Origin: Thiobacillus sp.
GTDB lineage: Bacteria; Pseudomonadota; Gammaproteobacteria; Burkholderiales; Thiobacillaceae
DNA length: 64,000 nucleotides
Direction of reading: 5' to 3'
Assembly: GCA_021166845.1 (NCBI GenBank)
Contig: JAJPEP010000097.1
Coordinates: forward strand, 1-64,000
Shown here piece after piece: positions 37,907 to 45,570 of the stretch. The position numbers and the translations under genes were made by a program. The notes beneath the pieces are model-generated. The model worked only from the letters and a program-made list of their open reading frames with translations. It searched no databases and was not told the DNA's origin. Every line of letters begins with the position of its first letter. Position 1 is the stretch's first letter.

Positions 37907-39219
37907 AGCTCCTTCGCTTACCCGCCACCCTGTTCGGCAAGACGGCGCTCACCATTGCCGTGGTGCTGGTGCTGTTCCAGGTACTCACCACCCTGGTGAT
38001 TGCCTATTACTTGCTGGTCCCCGTCGTCGTTCGCTCGGCGAATGATCTGGTGGATTTCATGCTGCTTTCCTCACGTGTCTGGGTTGCCTTGCCGGCTGAA
38101 GATCGAGCGGAATACCAGGAGGAATTGCGGCAGAAAACGGGCCTGATACTGGTGCCGGCGCATGACAGTTTGCCTGATTCCACGGTGTATCTGCCATATA
38201 TGCTATTTCTGGAGAAAGCGCTTGCCAGGCAGACCAGGCAGCCGGTGCAGGTTGGCACGGATCAGAGGGATGGCGTGGACTGGTACTGGTTTGATTTTGT
38301 GTCCGATGGCAACCGTCTGCGTATCGGTTTTTCCGGGCAGCGCATCAATATCCATGCACCGCTGGCTATTGTTCTGATCCTTGTGCTAGGCACCGCGCTT
38401 ACCCTGGCCACCACACTTGTCATAGTAAGGCGCCTGACCCAACCCCTATCGCAACTGGCGGCCGCGGCGGAGCGCTTCGGCCAGGGCGGGAGCCCGGAAC
38501 CTTTGCCGGAAGACGGGCCCAGCGAACTCGTTACTTTGGTGCGGACTTTCAATCAGGTAACGCACCAGGTCAAGGCGCTGCTTGCCAACCGCACCATCCT
38601 GCTAGCCGGTATTGCACATGATTTGCGCTCGCCTATCGCGCGCATGCGGCTGGCCCTGGAAATGCTGCCACCGTCAACCGACCCGGAATTGGTCGAGCGC
38701 ATGCTGCGCGCCGTGGACAATATGACGCATCTGGTGAACCAGTCGCTGGAATTTTGCCGCGGCGTCGGGCATAGCCCAAGCCAGGAAGTGGATGTGGATG
38801 AACTCATCGGGGAATTGGTCGGGGATGCGCGGCGCGGTGGCGCGGATATTCAATGGCAACCGTGCCGAACACGCGTGCACCTGCTGCCGCCGTTGGCGCT
38901 GCGTCGCATTTTGACCAACCTGCTTGATAATGCCGTGCGCTACGGAGAAGGCGGGACAATTGAGATTGCCTGCACATGCGAGGGCAGGCGCACGACCGTG
39001 AGTGTCGCTGACCGTGGCCCCGGTATTCCGGTTGATGAACTGGAAGCGGTATTTGAGCCTTTTTATCTGGTGGACAAGTCGCGTAGCGGCGTGACCGGCG
39101 GGAGCGGGCTGGGCTTGGCAATCGCCAAACAGTTGGCGGACAGCAACGAGTGGTTGCTATCCATCAGGCCACGCGCGGGCGGCGGGGTGGTGGCGAGCTT
39201 GACGATCTTACAAACCTAA
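37903..39219 (+). CDS. EnvZ-like sensor histidine kinase
   Basis: A 438-aa membrane kinase: two membrane segments (about residues 10-40 and 150-175) bracket a ~110-residue periplasmic sensor domain; then HAMP, dimerisation helix with the phosphorylated His in AGIAHDLRSPIARMRLALEM, and ATPase with NLLDNAVRYGEG, DRGPGIPV and GGSGLGLAIAKQ. The GTG at 37903 overlaps the regulator stop. The pair lies between the cytochrome c'-like genes and the convergent cytochrome/porin cluster and may control one or both. Confidence 0.95.
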   Translation: MKLLRLPATLFGKTALTIAVVLVLFQVLTTLVIAYYLLVPVVVRSANDLVDFMLLSSRVWVALPAEDRAEYQEELRQKTGLILVPAHDSLPDSTVYLPYMLFLEKALARQTRQPVQVGTDQRDGVDWYWFDFVSDGNRLRIGFSGQRINIHAPLAIVLILVLGTALTLATTLVIVRRLTQPLSQLAAAAERFGQGGSPEPLPEDGPSELVTLVRTFNQVTHQVKALLANRTILLAGIAHDLRSPIARMRLALEMLPPSTDPELVERMLRAVDNMTHLVNQSLEFCRGVGHSPSQEVDVDELIGELVGDARRGGADIQWQPCRTRVHLLPPLALRRILTNLLDNAVRYGEGGTIEIACTCEGRRTTVSVADRGPGIPVDELEAVFEPFYLVDKSRSGVTGGSGLGLAIAKQLADSNEWLLSIRPRAGGGVVASLTILQT

Positions 39220-39225
39220 AAAAAT

Positions 39226-39251
39226 GCGGCGGCCGGAAGTGCGCCGCCGCC
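39226..39251 (-). terminator. Terminator of the cytochrome/porin cluster (minus)
   Basis: On the minus strand GCGGCGGC...GCCGCCGC forms a strong stem followed by ATTTTTTT. It lies just past the OprB-like gene and between converging operons. Confidence 0.75.
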
Positions 39252-39321
39252 AGTTAGGAGACCTGGTGGTTGTACCGTGTTTCCAATCTCGCCTGAATAT
39301 CGAATAGCGCGCCGGTCGTTG

Positions 39322-40638
39322 TTATTTCTCCCCGGACATTTCGAAACGAACACCCAGCACCGTCGCATTCTTGATCCGTGCGTCGGCCCCCGGATTGATC
39401 ACATACTGGATATTCGGCTGCACGCTCAGCCAGGGCGCCATGCGCGCACGGTAGGTCGCTTCCCAAACCGATTCATGAGACGTAGCCTCCGCACCGGCAA
39501 TGGACGCGGCCAGGCGGTGCTTGTCTCCGGTGCGGGCAGTACTGTAGGACACGGCAAACTGGTCTTCGCCGCGGCCGGCAACCATTCCGCTGAGAACCAG
39601 CCCGGTCTGGAAATAACTGGAAAACTGGTTGAAATCGGCATTGGCCCGGCCATAGCGGATGAAACCGTCGGCATGACTGTCGGGATTGCGCGTTCCGCGA
39701 TGAAGCGTCCGCTCGGCCAGCACATAAAAACCCTTGTTGCCCTTCCGCATCAGCGGGTCGCCCGTCCCGTCGACGTCCACCAAATCTGCAAACCGGGTGG
39801 TATAGGACCAGGCGCCGACGGCATACTTGTCAGCCAGGGCCTGTTCCCCATCTTTGGCCTTTCCCGGGATATAGCCCGCCTCGACGACACGTAATGCGCC
39901 ATCGCCATCGTTAAACTGAATGTGGGTGCCGCGCGGGTTGTCGGGGTCGCCCGGAACGCCATCCAGAACGACCGCTTGCACATAGGTTTCGGGGGTGAGG
40001 AGATAGCCCACGCGCAACCCCACGGAACTGGTGGGAAAGACCGAGGGCCCGTTCAGCCCGGTTTGGGCAAGTTCGGAGCCGATGCCGGGAGACGGGTGCA
40101 GGAAGATCCCCGTGCTATGGCTGACGTAAAACTCGGAATTGAGGTCGTACAGGCCGAAAAGCGCGGACAGCTTCTCATTTAGAAACCGCTTCTGAATCCA
40201 TGCCTGGAAAAGCTTCGCGGCATTGGTATCGACCTCGATGTTGTCGACGCCCTGGCTGCTCCCGACGAGATTGGCGTTGGGTTTTCCGCCATGGCTCGCA
40301 ATGCCGTGCAAGCCCACCGAAACCCCATCCCAGCCAATCAGTGCGCCCAGGTTGAAATCGAATTTGACATCGAGATTGCCCAGCGCGGTCGTTCCCTCCT
40401 TCAAGCCACCCGAGACATTGGAAATAACATCGGCCCTGTACAGAAATCCGAAAGCGATGCCGTTGTCGGCGGCAGACGTTCGTTGTGCCTCGATTGCGGC
40501 TTCGGCGCCCATCGCGCAAGCGGGAACCACGAGCAGCGCGCCGGCAAAAAGAACAGCGGTTCTGCTGTCGGCTAACGCCTTGGCGGCGGCACCGCTCCTG
40601 AATTGACGGAGCCACATGTGGCCAGTTTTCATATGCAT
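39322..40638 (-). CDS. OprB-like outer-membrane porin
   Basis: A ~438-aa exported beta-barrel protein. After the signal (AVLFAGALLVVPACAMGAEA) come carbohydrate-selective-porin features: FDFNLGALIGWDGVSVGLHG, AWIQKRFLNEKLSALFGLYDLNSEFY, SVGLRVGYLLTPETYVQAVVLDG, and a C-terminal segment VQPNIQYVINPG...ATVLGVRFEM. It is the last gene of the minus-strand cluster. Solute is unknown. Start at 40638 is uncertain (MHMKTGHMW; the second Met is 40632). Confidence 0.82.
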   Translation of the reverse strand: MHMKTGHMWLRQFRSGAAAKALADSRTAVLFAGALLVVPACAMGAEAAIEAQRTSAADNGIAFGFLYRADVISNVSGGLKEGTTALGNLDVKFDFNLGALIGWDGVSVGLHGIASHGGKPNANLVGSSQGVDNIEVDTNAAKLFQAWIQKRFLNEKLSALFGLYDLNSEFYVSHSTGIFLHPSPGIGSELAQTGLNGPSVFPTSSVGLRVGYLLTPETYVQAVVLDGVPGDPDNPRGTHIQFNDGDGALRVVEAGYIPGKAKDGEQALADKYAVGAWSYTTRFADLVDVDGTGDPLMRKGNKGFYVLAERTLHRGTRNPDSHADGFIRYGRANADFNQFSSYFQTGLVLSGMVAGRGEDQFAVSYSTARTGDKHRLAASIAGAEATSHESVWEATYRARMAPWLSVQPNIQYVINPGADARIKNATVLGVRFEMSGEK

Positions 40639-40752
40639 TTCTGGGTCTCGGCCTTCTTGGCCTCCACGGAAAATGGATATGCCATGATTTGCGTCAAGGC
40701 TCGACGTCTGCCGATCACCGTCAAGCATGAACGGTGGCGGCAGACGGGCTCG

Positions 40753-40956
40753 TTATTGGTTGCAGCCCCCCTCCTTGAAGCCCAGCTTGCGTAGTGTGAA
40801 GCTCAGGGGGCAGACGTTGGTAAAGCCGCTTTGAGCCAGGCTCAGCCCTGCAATTCCGGCTACCCATCCCCAGGCGGGGTTTGAATACTGCATCAGTAGT
40901 ACGCTGATCGTTACTACAAGTCCCACGACAACGCGTACGATTTTGTCAACGGTCAT
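40753..40956 (-). CDS. Small DUF2892 (YgaP-like) membrane protein
   Basis: A 67-aa inner-membrane protein with two hydrophobic helices (IVRVVVGLVVTISVLLMQ; WGWVAGIAGLSLAQSGF) and the family ending FTNVCPLSFTLRKLGFK. DUF2892 occurs alone or fused to rhodanese, as in YgaP. That is notable because a rhodanese-domain protein is encoded two genes upstream. The ORF-track start is too early; the ATG at 40956 begins the domain. Confidence 0.9.
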   Translation of the reverse strand: MTVDKIVRVVVGLVVTISVLLMQYSNPAWGWVAGIAGLSLAQSGFTNVCPLSFTLRKLGFKEGGCNQ

Positions 40957-40975
40957 GTTCAGTATCCTTTTTGAC

Positions 40976-41482
40976 TCAATGTGAATGGCCTTCCGGCTGG
41001 GCGCCGGAAAAGGCCGGGAACTTATCCGTGGCGTACTGGCTGTGGCAGGCCTGGCAGCTATCCACCAGACGGGCGTAGTAGAAGCGCTGCAGTTCATAAT
41101 CCTTCTGCAATGCCGCGTTGGCCAGCTTTTTCGCAGTCAGGTGGAATGCGCCATCCAGCACGAGGAATTCCGGCGGCGCTGCCTTCATCAGGTCTTTCTT
41201 GTCCTGCTCGGTCAAGCCACGTTCCAGAATGAAGCTGTCGTGAATCTGTTGCGACTGGGTGGCCACCAAAGAGTGGTCACCGACGATCAGGCCATCGAGG
41301 ATCTGCTTGGCGGCCTGCCTCACCGACAACATTTCATCGGAAAGCATCTGTTTCAGGCGGGGTGTCAGCTTCGGTCCGATTGGCTGGGGACCTTCCGCGG
41401 CCACGACCTCGATTGCGGCGCCCGCCATGATGGCCATGGCTGCGGCATATACAGCCATGCGTTTACTGTTCCTGATTTTCAT
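40976..41482 (-). CDS. Periplasmic c-type cytochrome with C-terminal CxxCH
   Basis: A 168-aa exported protein: signal (RMAVYAAAMAIMAGAAIEVVAA), helical body (KLTPRLKQMLSDEMLSVRQAAKQI), and CQACHSQYATDKFPAF near the end (Cys at about residue 143), again a cytochrome c'-like layout. The C-terminus is His-rich (GHSH). It lies 20 bp from the DUF3365 gene upstream and 19 bp from DUF2892 downstream, so it is in the same transcript. It resembles in layout, not closely in sequence, the plus-strand protein at 36.0 kb. Confidence 0.85.
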   Translation of the reverse strand: MKIRNSKRMAVYAAAMAIMAGAAIEVVAAEGPQPIGPKLTPRLKQMLSDEMLSVRQAAKQILDGLIVGDHSLVATQSQQIHDSFILERGLTEQDKKDLMKAAPPEFLVLDGAFHLTAKKLANAALQKDYELQRFYYARLVDSCQACHSQYATDKFPAFSGAQPEGHSH

Positions 41483-41502
41483 TAATTACCTTTCTAGCTT
41501 GG

Positions 41503-42063
41503 TTAATCCAGCTTGACCTTTACAGACAGTGCACCGCGCAAGTCGCCCACTTGGTAGCCGCGGGCGATATCGTGCGGATATTTTTCGGACAGCTTCTGCA
41601 CGACGTTCGATGGCACTTCGTTGCCACCATGACAGGTCAGGCACAACGGTTCGATTCGAATGGCTTTCATGAAGCGCGCGTATCGCACCCCTCCCTCACG
41701 GACCACTTCGTAGCGGCTGGCGTCTTCCTTGCCACGAGCGAGTTCTTTCTCGAATCCATTGAGCACTTCCTGCTCGTAAGCATCCGGCATGGCCAGGGGA
41801 TTCCTGGCCTTGGAGGACACCCGCTTGATCGACCAACCCGTTTGCGCCGAAGTTTCGGCGCCCAGCTGGGCTGCCGTGGCTGAACAGGCAACGATGCCGC
41901 CTTCGGGACCATTCTTGCTCATCTGTGCCAACAGGCCGGATTTCAACTGCTTGGCATAGCCGCCAGCGACAGCCTTGATGCTGTCCAGGGGCGGGGCTTC
42001 AGCACTCCAGGCGGGGGTATGAAACAACACTGCCACAATCGCTGTCAGTGCAAAGGGTTTCAT
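41503..42063 (-). CDS. DUF3365/Tll0287-like periplasmic haem protein
   Basis: A 186-aa exported protein: signal (MKPFALTAIVAVLFHTPAWSA), then a Tll0287-like sensor/haem domain with SIKRVSSKARNPLAMPDAYE, RYARFMKAIRIEPLCLTCHG (CLTCH, one haem) and GYQVGDLRGALSVKV. In Tll0287 relatives such domains bind haem c with PAS-like folding. The ATG at 42063 begins the signal peptide. It starts 73 bp after the cytochrome-rhodanese fusion gene. Confidence 0.88.
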   Translation of the reverse strand: MKPFALTAIVAVLFHTPAWSAEAPPLDSIKAVAGGYAKQLKSGLLAQMSKNGPEGGIVACSATAAQLGAETSAQTGWSIKRVSSKARNPLAMPDAYEQEVLNGFEKELARGKEDASRYEVVREGGVRYARFMKAIRIEPLCLTCHGGNEVPSNVVQKLSEKYPHDIARGYQVGDLRGALSVKVKLD

Positions 42064-42136
42064 AATGCGTCTCCTTGATTTCAGGTTTGCAGGCCGCCCC
42101 GGATGGGGCGGCCCAACTTCGCGGCCCAACTTCACA

Positions 42137-43336
42137 TTAATAAGCGGTCGGGTAGTTGCGCGCGATATGCCAGTCCATCATGCCATCCGCCATGTAGCCG
42201 ACTTTGTAACCTGCTTCAGCCAGCGCCTTCGCCGGTGCCAGACCCTGCGAGCCGAACATGTCGATGACGATAATCTCCTTGTCCTTCGGCAGCTGCTTCA
42301 TCTTTGCGTCGATTTCCTCCGGACGGATATGCGTGGCGCCCGGGATGTGGCCCATGATGCGGAAGGCGATGTCGCTCTGCAGGTCCAGCAGGAGAACATC
42401 AGGTTTCTTGGCTTCCCATATCGATCTGATTTCGGGCGTACTGTAGAACTTCACGCCGGCGGACCGGGCCTCAACCTCGCCGCGGCGTATGTTCTTGGGA
42501 TCTGCCCATACTTTTTCCCAGGTGCGCAGGTATTGAACGATCGACCAAATCTGGTCTTTGCTGAGCTTGTCTTCGAAGGTCGGCATCACGATGGGGGCGC
42601 CGGGTTTTTGTGGCGGTCCGCCCTTGACGATCTCGAAGTGCTCATGATCGCTGTGCAGCGACAGGTAGGACTTCATCACGACGGGAGGAAAGCGCCCCTG
42701 GCCATCCATGCCGTGGCACGCGGCGCAAACGCCCTCGAACAGTTTCTTGCCATCACCAGGATTCTTGCCACTGATGCTCTTTAAGCTGCTGGCGATGAAA
42801 TAATCCGGCTTGTCCTTTGCCGCAATCGTATTCGGCGGAGCGATTTGCTCATGAAAATCGTTCACGACAAATTCAAGCAAGGCGAAAGTGGGCGTCTTTT
42901 TCCAGTCCACGCCAAACAGCCCGCCATGCTTTTGCAGATAGCTTTCCATGTCCCTGTGAGTAAGGTTCATTTTATCGATGCGCTTGACAAGATCCGGGCC
43001 GAGCGTTTTCTTGATCCGGTCCATATATGTCGTCTCGATGTTCGAGTCGTCACCGCTCCTCACCATAGCCGGATTGGGATCGTACACACGACGCAGCGGA
43101 CGGAAATAGAGTGCCAGGCGGAACACCTGCTGCATTTCGAGCTGGTCGCGTTCATTGGCGAGCAACATCGCCGCACCCAGCGCCAGATTTTCCACCGGGG
43201 ATAGCGCTTCGGCGTGGGATGCCGTCTTCGCGGCGCTTGCCATTTTTATCGGCGCCGGTTGCTGTGCATCCGCCGCCCAGGCCGGAGCCTGCAACAGGAT
43301 TGCGGCAAGAGTGGTAAGAACATAGGTTTTTTTCAT
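42137..43336 (-). CDS. Cytochrome c - rhodanese fusion protein, exported
   Basis: A 399-aa periplasmic protein. Signal peptide (KKTYVLTTLAAILLQAPAWA), then a helical region of unknown type (about residues 45-185). A class I cytochrome c domain (about residues 190-275) has GKKLFEGVCAACHGMDGQG and a possible Met ligand in IVMPTF. The C-terminal rhodanese-like domain (about residues 290-399) has VLLLDLQSDIAFRIMGHIPGATHI and LPKDKEIIVIDMFGSQGLAPAKALAEAGY. The rhodanese loop normally carries a catalytic Cys after the strand (VYCxxGxRS); here the position reads IDMFGSQG without Cys, so classical sulfurtransferase activity is unlikely. It may bind a sulfur compound or act in protein contact. It is the largest member of the cluster. 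Confidence 0.9.
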   Translation of the reverse strand: MKKTYVLTTLAAILLQAPAWAADAQQPAPIKMASAAKTASHAEALSPVENLALGAAMLLANERDQLEMQQVFRLALYFRPLRRVYDPNPAMVRSGDDSNIETTYMDRIKKTLGPDLVKRIDKMNLTHRDMESYLQKHGGLFGVDWKKTPTFALLEFVVNDFHEQIAPPNTIAAKDKPDYFIASSLKSISGKNPGDGKKLFEGVCAACHGMDGQGRFPPVVMKSYLSLHSDHEHFEIVKGGPPQKPGAPIVMPTFEDKLSKDQIWSIVQYLRTWEKVWADPKNIRRGEVEARSAGVKFYSTPEIRSIWEAKKPDVLLLDLQSDIAFRIMGHIPGATHIRPEEIDAKMKQLPKDKEIIVIDMFGSQGLAPAKALAEAGYKVGYMADGMMDWHIARNYPTAY

Positions 43337-43421
43337 TTCGGTCTCCTTGATTGAGTGACTATTCGATTGGTTTGGGTTGAACGGTTCGAGTAAGCGGCTT
43401 TGCGCACGCTACAGACCGATA

Positions 43422-43922
43422 TTATTTAATGACTGTTTTATTCAGCGCCTCCACTGCCTTTAGTGCGGCAACATGGTCCGGATTGAGGTTCTTCATGCCC
43501 CCTTTTGGAACCCGTGTGCCGCTCGACATCATGAATCCCATCAGGTCGCCTGTAGTCGGTTTCTCGGTCTTGATCATGGCGACCAATTCACGGCCAAGCG
43601 CGTTTTCCACCTCGCGCCGGGCGCTATTGATTTCCGCGGGCGGCGCCTTGGCCCCGATCAGGTCTGCAAGCTTCCGCCAGCGGCGTGCGGTCTCGGCGCG
43701 ACTCCCGGGAGGCACCAATTCAGGCGTCTCCTTCAGCGCCTTCATTACACCCAGCGCCAGTTGTGTATGGGGACTCAAGGCGTCGTAATATTCAGTTTCC
43801 CAGCCCGTATCGGGCACGGCCGGCCCCATGGCCGGCCCCATGCAGCCCGTCGCCGTGAGCGTAATCGCGCTGCCCAGCGCCACGGTCAAAAAAGCCTTGC
43901 CTAAGAATCCGCGATGTTTCAT
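43422..43922 (-). CDS. Small lipoprotein of the cytochrome/porin cluster
   Basis: A 166-aa protein with a signal and lipobox (ITLTATGC, Cys at about residue 27) and a Met/Gly/Pro-rich start of the mature chain (MGPAMGPAVP), then a helical domain (DALSPHTQLALGVMKALKETPE; INSARREVENALGRELVAMI). I know no function. The ATG at 43922 follows GGAG by 6 nt; the one at 43934 is rejected. It lies between the FadL-like gene (43 bp) and the cytochrome-rhodanese gene (85 bp). Confidence 0.8.
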   Translation of the reverse strand: MKHRGFLGKAFLTVALGSAITLTATGCMGPAMGPAVPDTGWETEYYDALSPHTQLALGVMKALKETPELVPPGSRAETARRWRKLADLIGAKAPPAEINSARREVENALGRELVAMIKTEKPTTGDLMGFMMSSGTRVPKGGMKNLNPDHVAALKAVEALNKTVIK

Positions 43923-43965
43923 TTCGATCTCCATCCTCTGACGATAAATACGATTGGTTCTGGCT

Positions 43966-45168
43966 TTAATGCTGGTAGGTAAACTGCAGGGTCGCCAGGT
44001 TGGTTTCGAAGCTCACCGTGGTCGGCGCTCCTACACTGGCGGTCATTTCGCTCTGGAAGCCGTGGATGACAGAAAAGCTTAGCGATGAATGCCTGGTTAC
44101 ATTGGCCGTCACACCCGCCGACAGATGATGTTCAATGATGGCGGTGACGCCGGTATTGTTGTTGATGTCCGCTTCATCGAGCGGCGAGTTGCCGAAGTTG
44201 TAACCGGCCATCAGGATGAACCTGTCGGACAACCGGTATTTGGCCCCCAGACCCAGCACGTATTGGTCGTCCCAGCCGTAGGCAATGTTTATGTTTTGCG
44301 CCGCCGTCGGGCCATACAGCACGGAGGAAGTTCGTACGCCGCTGTAATCGACCCACTTCAGGTCGGCTTCCAGTTGCAGTTTGTCGGTTGGCCGGTGGGA
44401 AATGCCGATCGCGACAGTCTGAGGATCCTCAAACGAAAGCCCCCATTTGCCGTCATCCATGTTCCACTGCAGATCCTCTGTGTAGGACCGACTGGTGTAC
44501 GCGGCGCCGAAGTTCGTGCGGTCGTTGATCTTGTAGGTCGTTCCCAGTACGAAAGATCCGCCATAAGCGACATCGGTCGGGAAGTTCAGGGACTTGGGCG
44601 GCGTGGTCGGTGTCGCAGTGGTTTTATCGAAACCCTTGGCGGACATTTGATTCACCACCAGGCTCAGGCCGGCGCCGACCGAAAGCTTGTCGCTGGCTTT
44701 ATAGGCAATGCTGGGGCCGATGCGCATAGACATCCGGCTGGACACGATTGCGGCATAGGTATTGCCTAACTTGAAAGCCTCGGCCGGGAAGTCCACTCCG
44801 CCGCCGGATATCGGATAGGCGCCGACGCTGATGGTGTAATCCGGGCCAAGCAATTCACTTTGAAAGGCAAATCCACCAGTTGCCATGACATAGGCCTCGC
44901 TGTCGCTATCCACCCCATTCATGCTTCGCATCGGGTTAAGAACCGACAGGTTCATATCGAAACGGGACTTCTGGTCACCCATGTTGAGGAAGGACAAACC
45001 AGCCGGATTGGTAAGCGCGGTAGTCACGTCCTGCGGCGTGGCGACAACCGCGCCACCCATGGCATTGGACAAGGCGCTTAACCCCACCACCTGATCCGCG
45101 TTGTTTGCAAAAACGGCTCCCGAAACCAGCATGCCGGCGAAGATTGCGATTGATATATTGGTCTTCAT
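43966..45168 (-). CDS. FadL/TodX-type outer-membrane transporter
   Basis: A 400-aa outer-membrane barrel for hydrophobic solutes. The signal peptide (ISIAIFAGMLVSGAVFA) is followed by the FadL plug-like start: VVGLSALSNAMGGAVVATPQDVTTALTNPAGLSFL (the NPAG motif is characteristic). Later strands show KLSVGAGLSLVVNQM and PDYTISVGAYPISGG, and the chain ends LATLQFTYQH. First gene of the seven-gene minus-strand cluster, which suggests that the cluster begins by importing a hydrophobic compound. Confidence 0.93.
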   Translation of the reverse strand: MKTNISIAIFAGMLVSGAVFANNADQVVGLSALSNAMGGAVVATPQDVTTALTNPAGLSFLNMGDQKSRFDMNLSVLNPMRSMNGVDSDSEAYVMATGGFAFQSELLGPDYTISVGAYPISGGGVDFPAEAFKLGNTYAAIVSSRMSMRIGPSIAYKASDKLSVGAGLSLVVNQMSAKGFDKTTATPTTPPKSLNFPTDVAYGGSFVLGTTYKINDRTNFGAAYTSRSYTEDLQWNMDDGKWGLSFEDPQTVAIGISHRPTDKLQLEADLKWVDYSGVRTSSVLYGPTAAQNINIAYGWDDQYVLGLGAKYRLSDRFILMAGYNFGNSPLDEADINNNTGVTAIIEHHLSAGVTANVTRHSSLSFSVIHGFQSEMTASVGAPTTVSFETNLATLQFTYQH

Positions 45169-45570
45169 TGCTCCATCCTCCTTATTATTGGGTAAGTAAA
45201 GCTGGGGGCCTTATTAGGACAACCGGCGATTTCTCGGCTCTTGTTTGAACGTGTTGCAAAGATACGGCATGGCCGTTACCCGGAAAATTTCCCGGGCGAA
45301 ACGGTTTGGTGACAGTTTGTTACAGCATGCGGAAGAAGAAAGAAGGGACGGACTTTCTCTGAACCGGCGACCTTGCCCAGTGTCATATCGCGCGTGCGAT
45401 GTCGCATGATGTAGCGCTAGACTCGCAATCTTTTTCAGGCTGCGTGATGGATTTCCAGTGACGCTGAAAGCGAGGAATTGGTGGTCGTTGCGCGTAAAGG
45501 CTCGCACCCGCCCCGGAAGTCCCAGTAGAAGATGAGATCAGTGCACCGATTTGCATGGGTGAACCAGAAA
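45169..45570. other. Intergenic region between the FadL-like cluster and the patatin gene
   Basis: About 400 bp with no gene I can support. It holds the palindrome CCCGGAAAATTTCCCGGG at 45279-45296 (minus-strand leader of the fadL-like gene), and a second short one, ATCGC-GCGT-GCGAT, near 45388. The region must contain divergent promoters, but none is clear by eye. Confidence 0.5.
45279..45296. promoter_or_regulatory. Operator-like palindrome upstream of the FadL-like gene
   Basis: CCCGGAAAATTTCCCGGG: CCCGG/CCGGG arms around an AT-rich centre, about 110 bp upstream of the start codon on the minus strand. It could bind a regulator of the cytochrome/porin cluster, such as the nearby OmpR-type or a TetR protein. 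Confidence 0.4.

Noticed and set aside
45241-45300. Possible sigma-54 promoter before the FadL-like gene (TGCCGTATCTTTGC on the minus strand)
   Set aside because: The -24 element lacks the required GG at the proper distance from GC, and no sigma-54 activator is encoded nearby.
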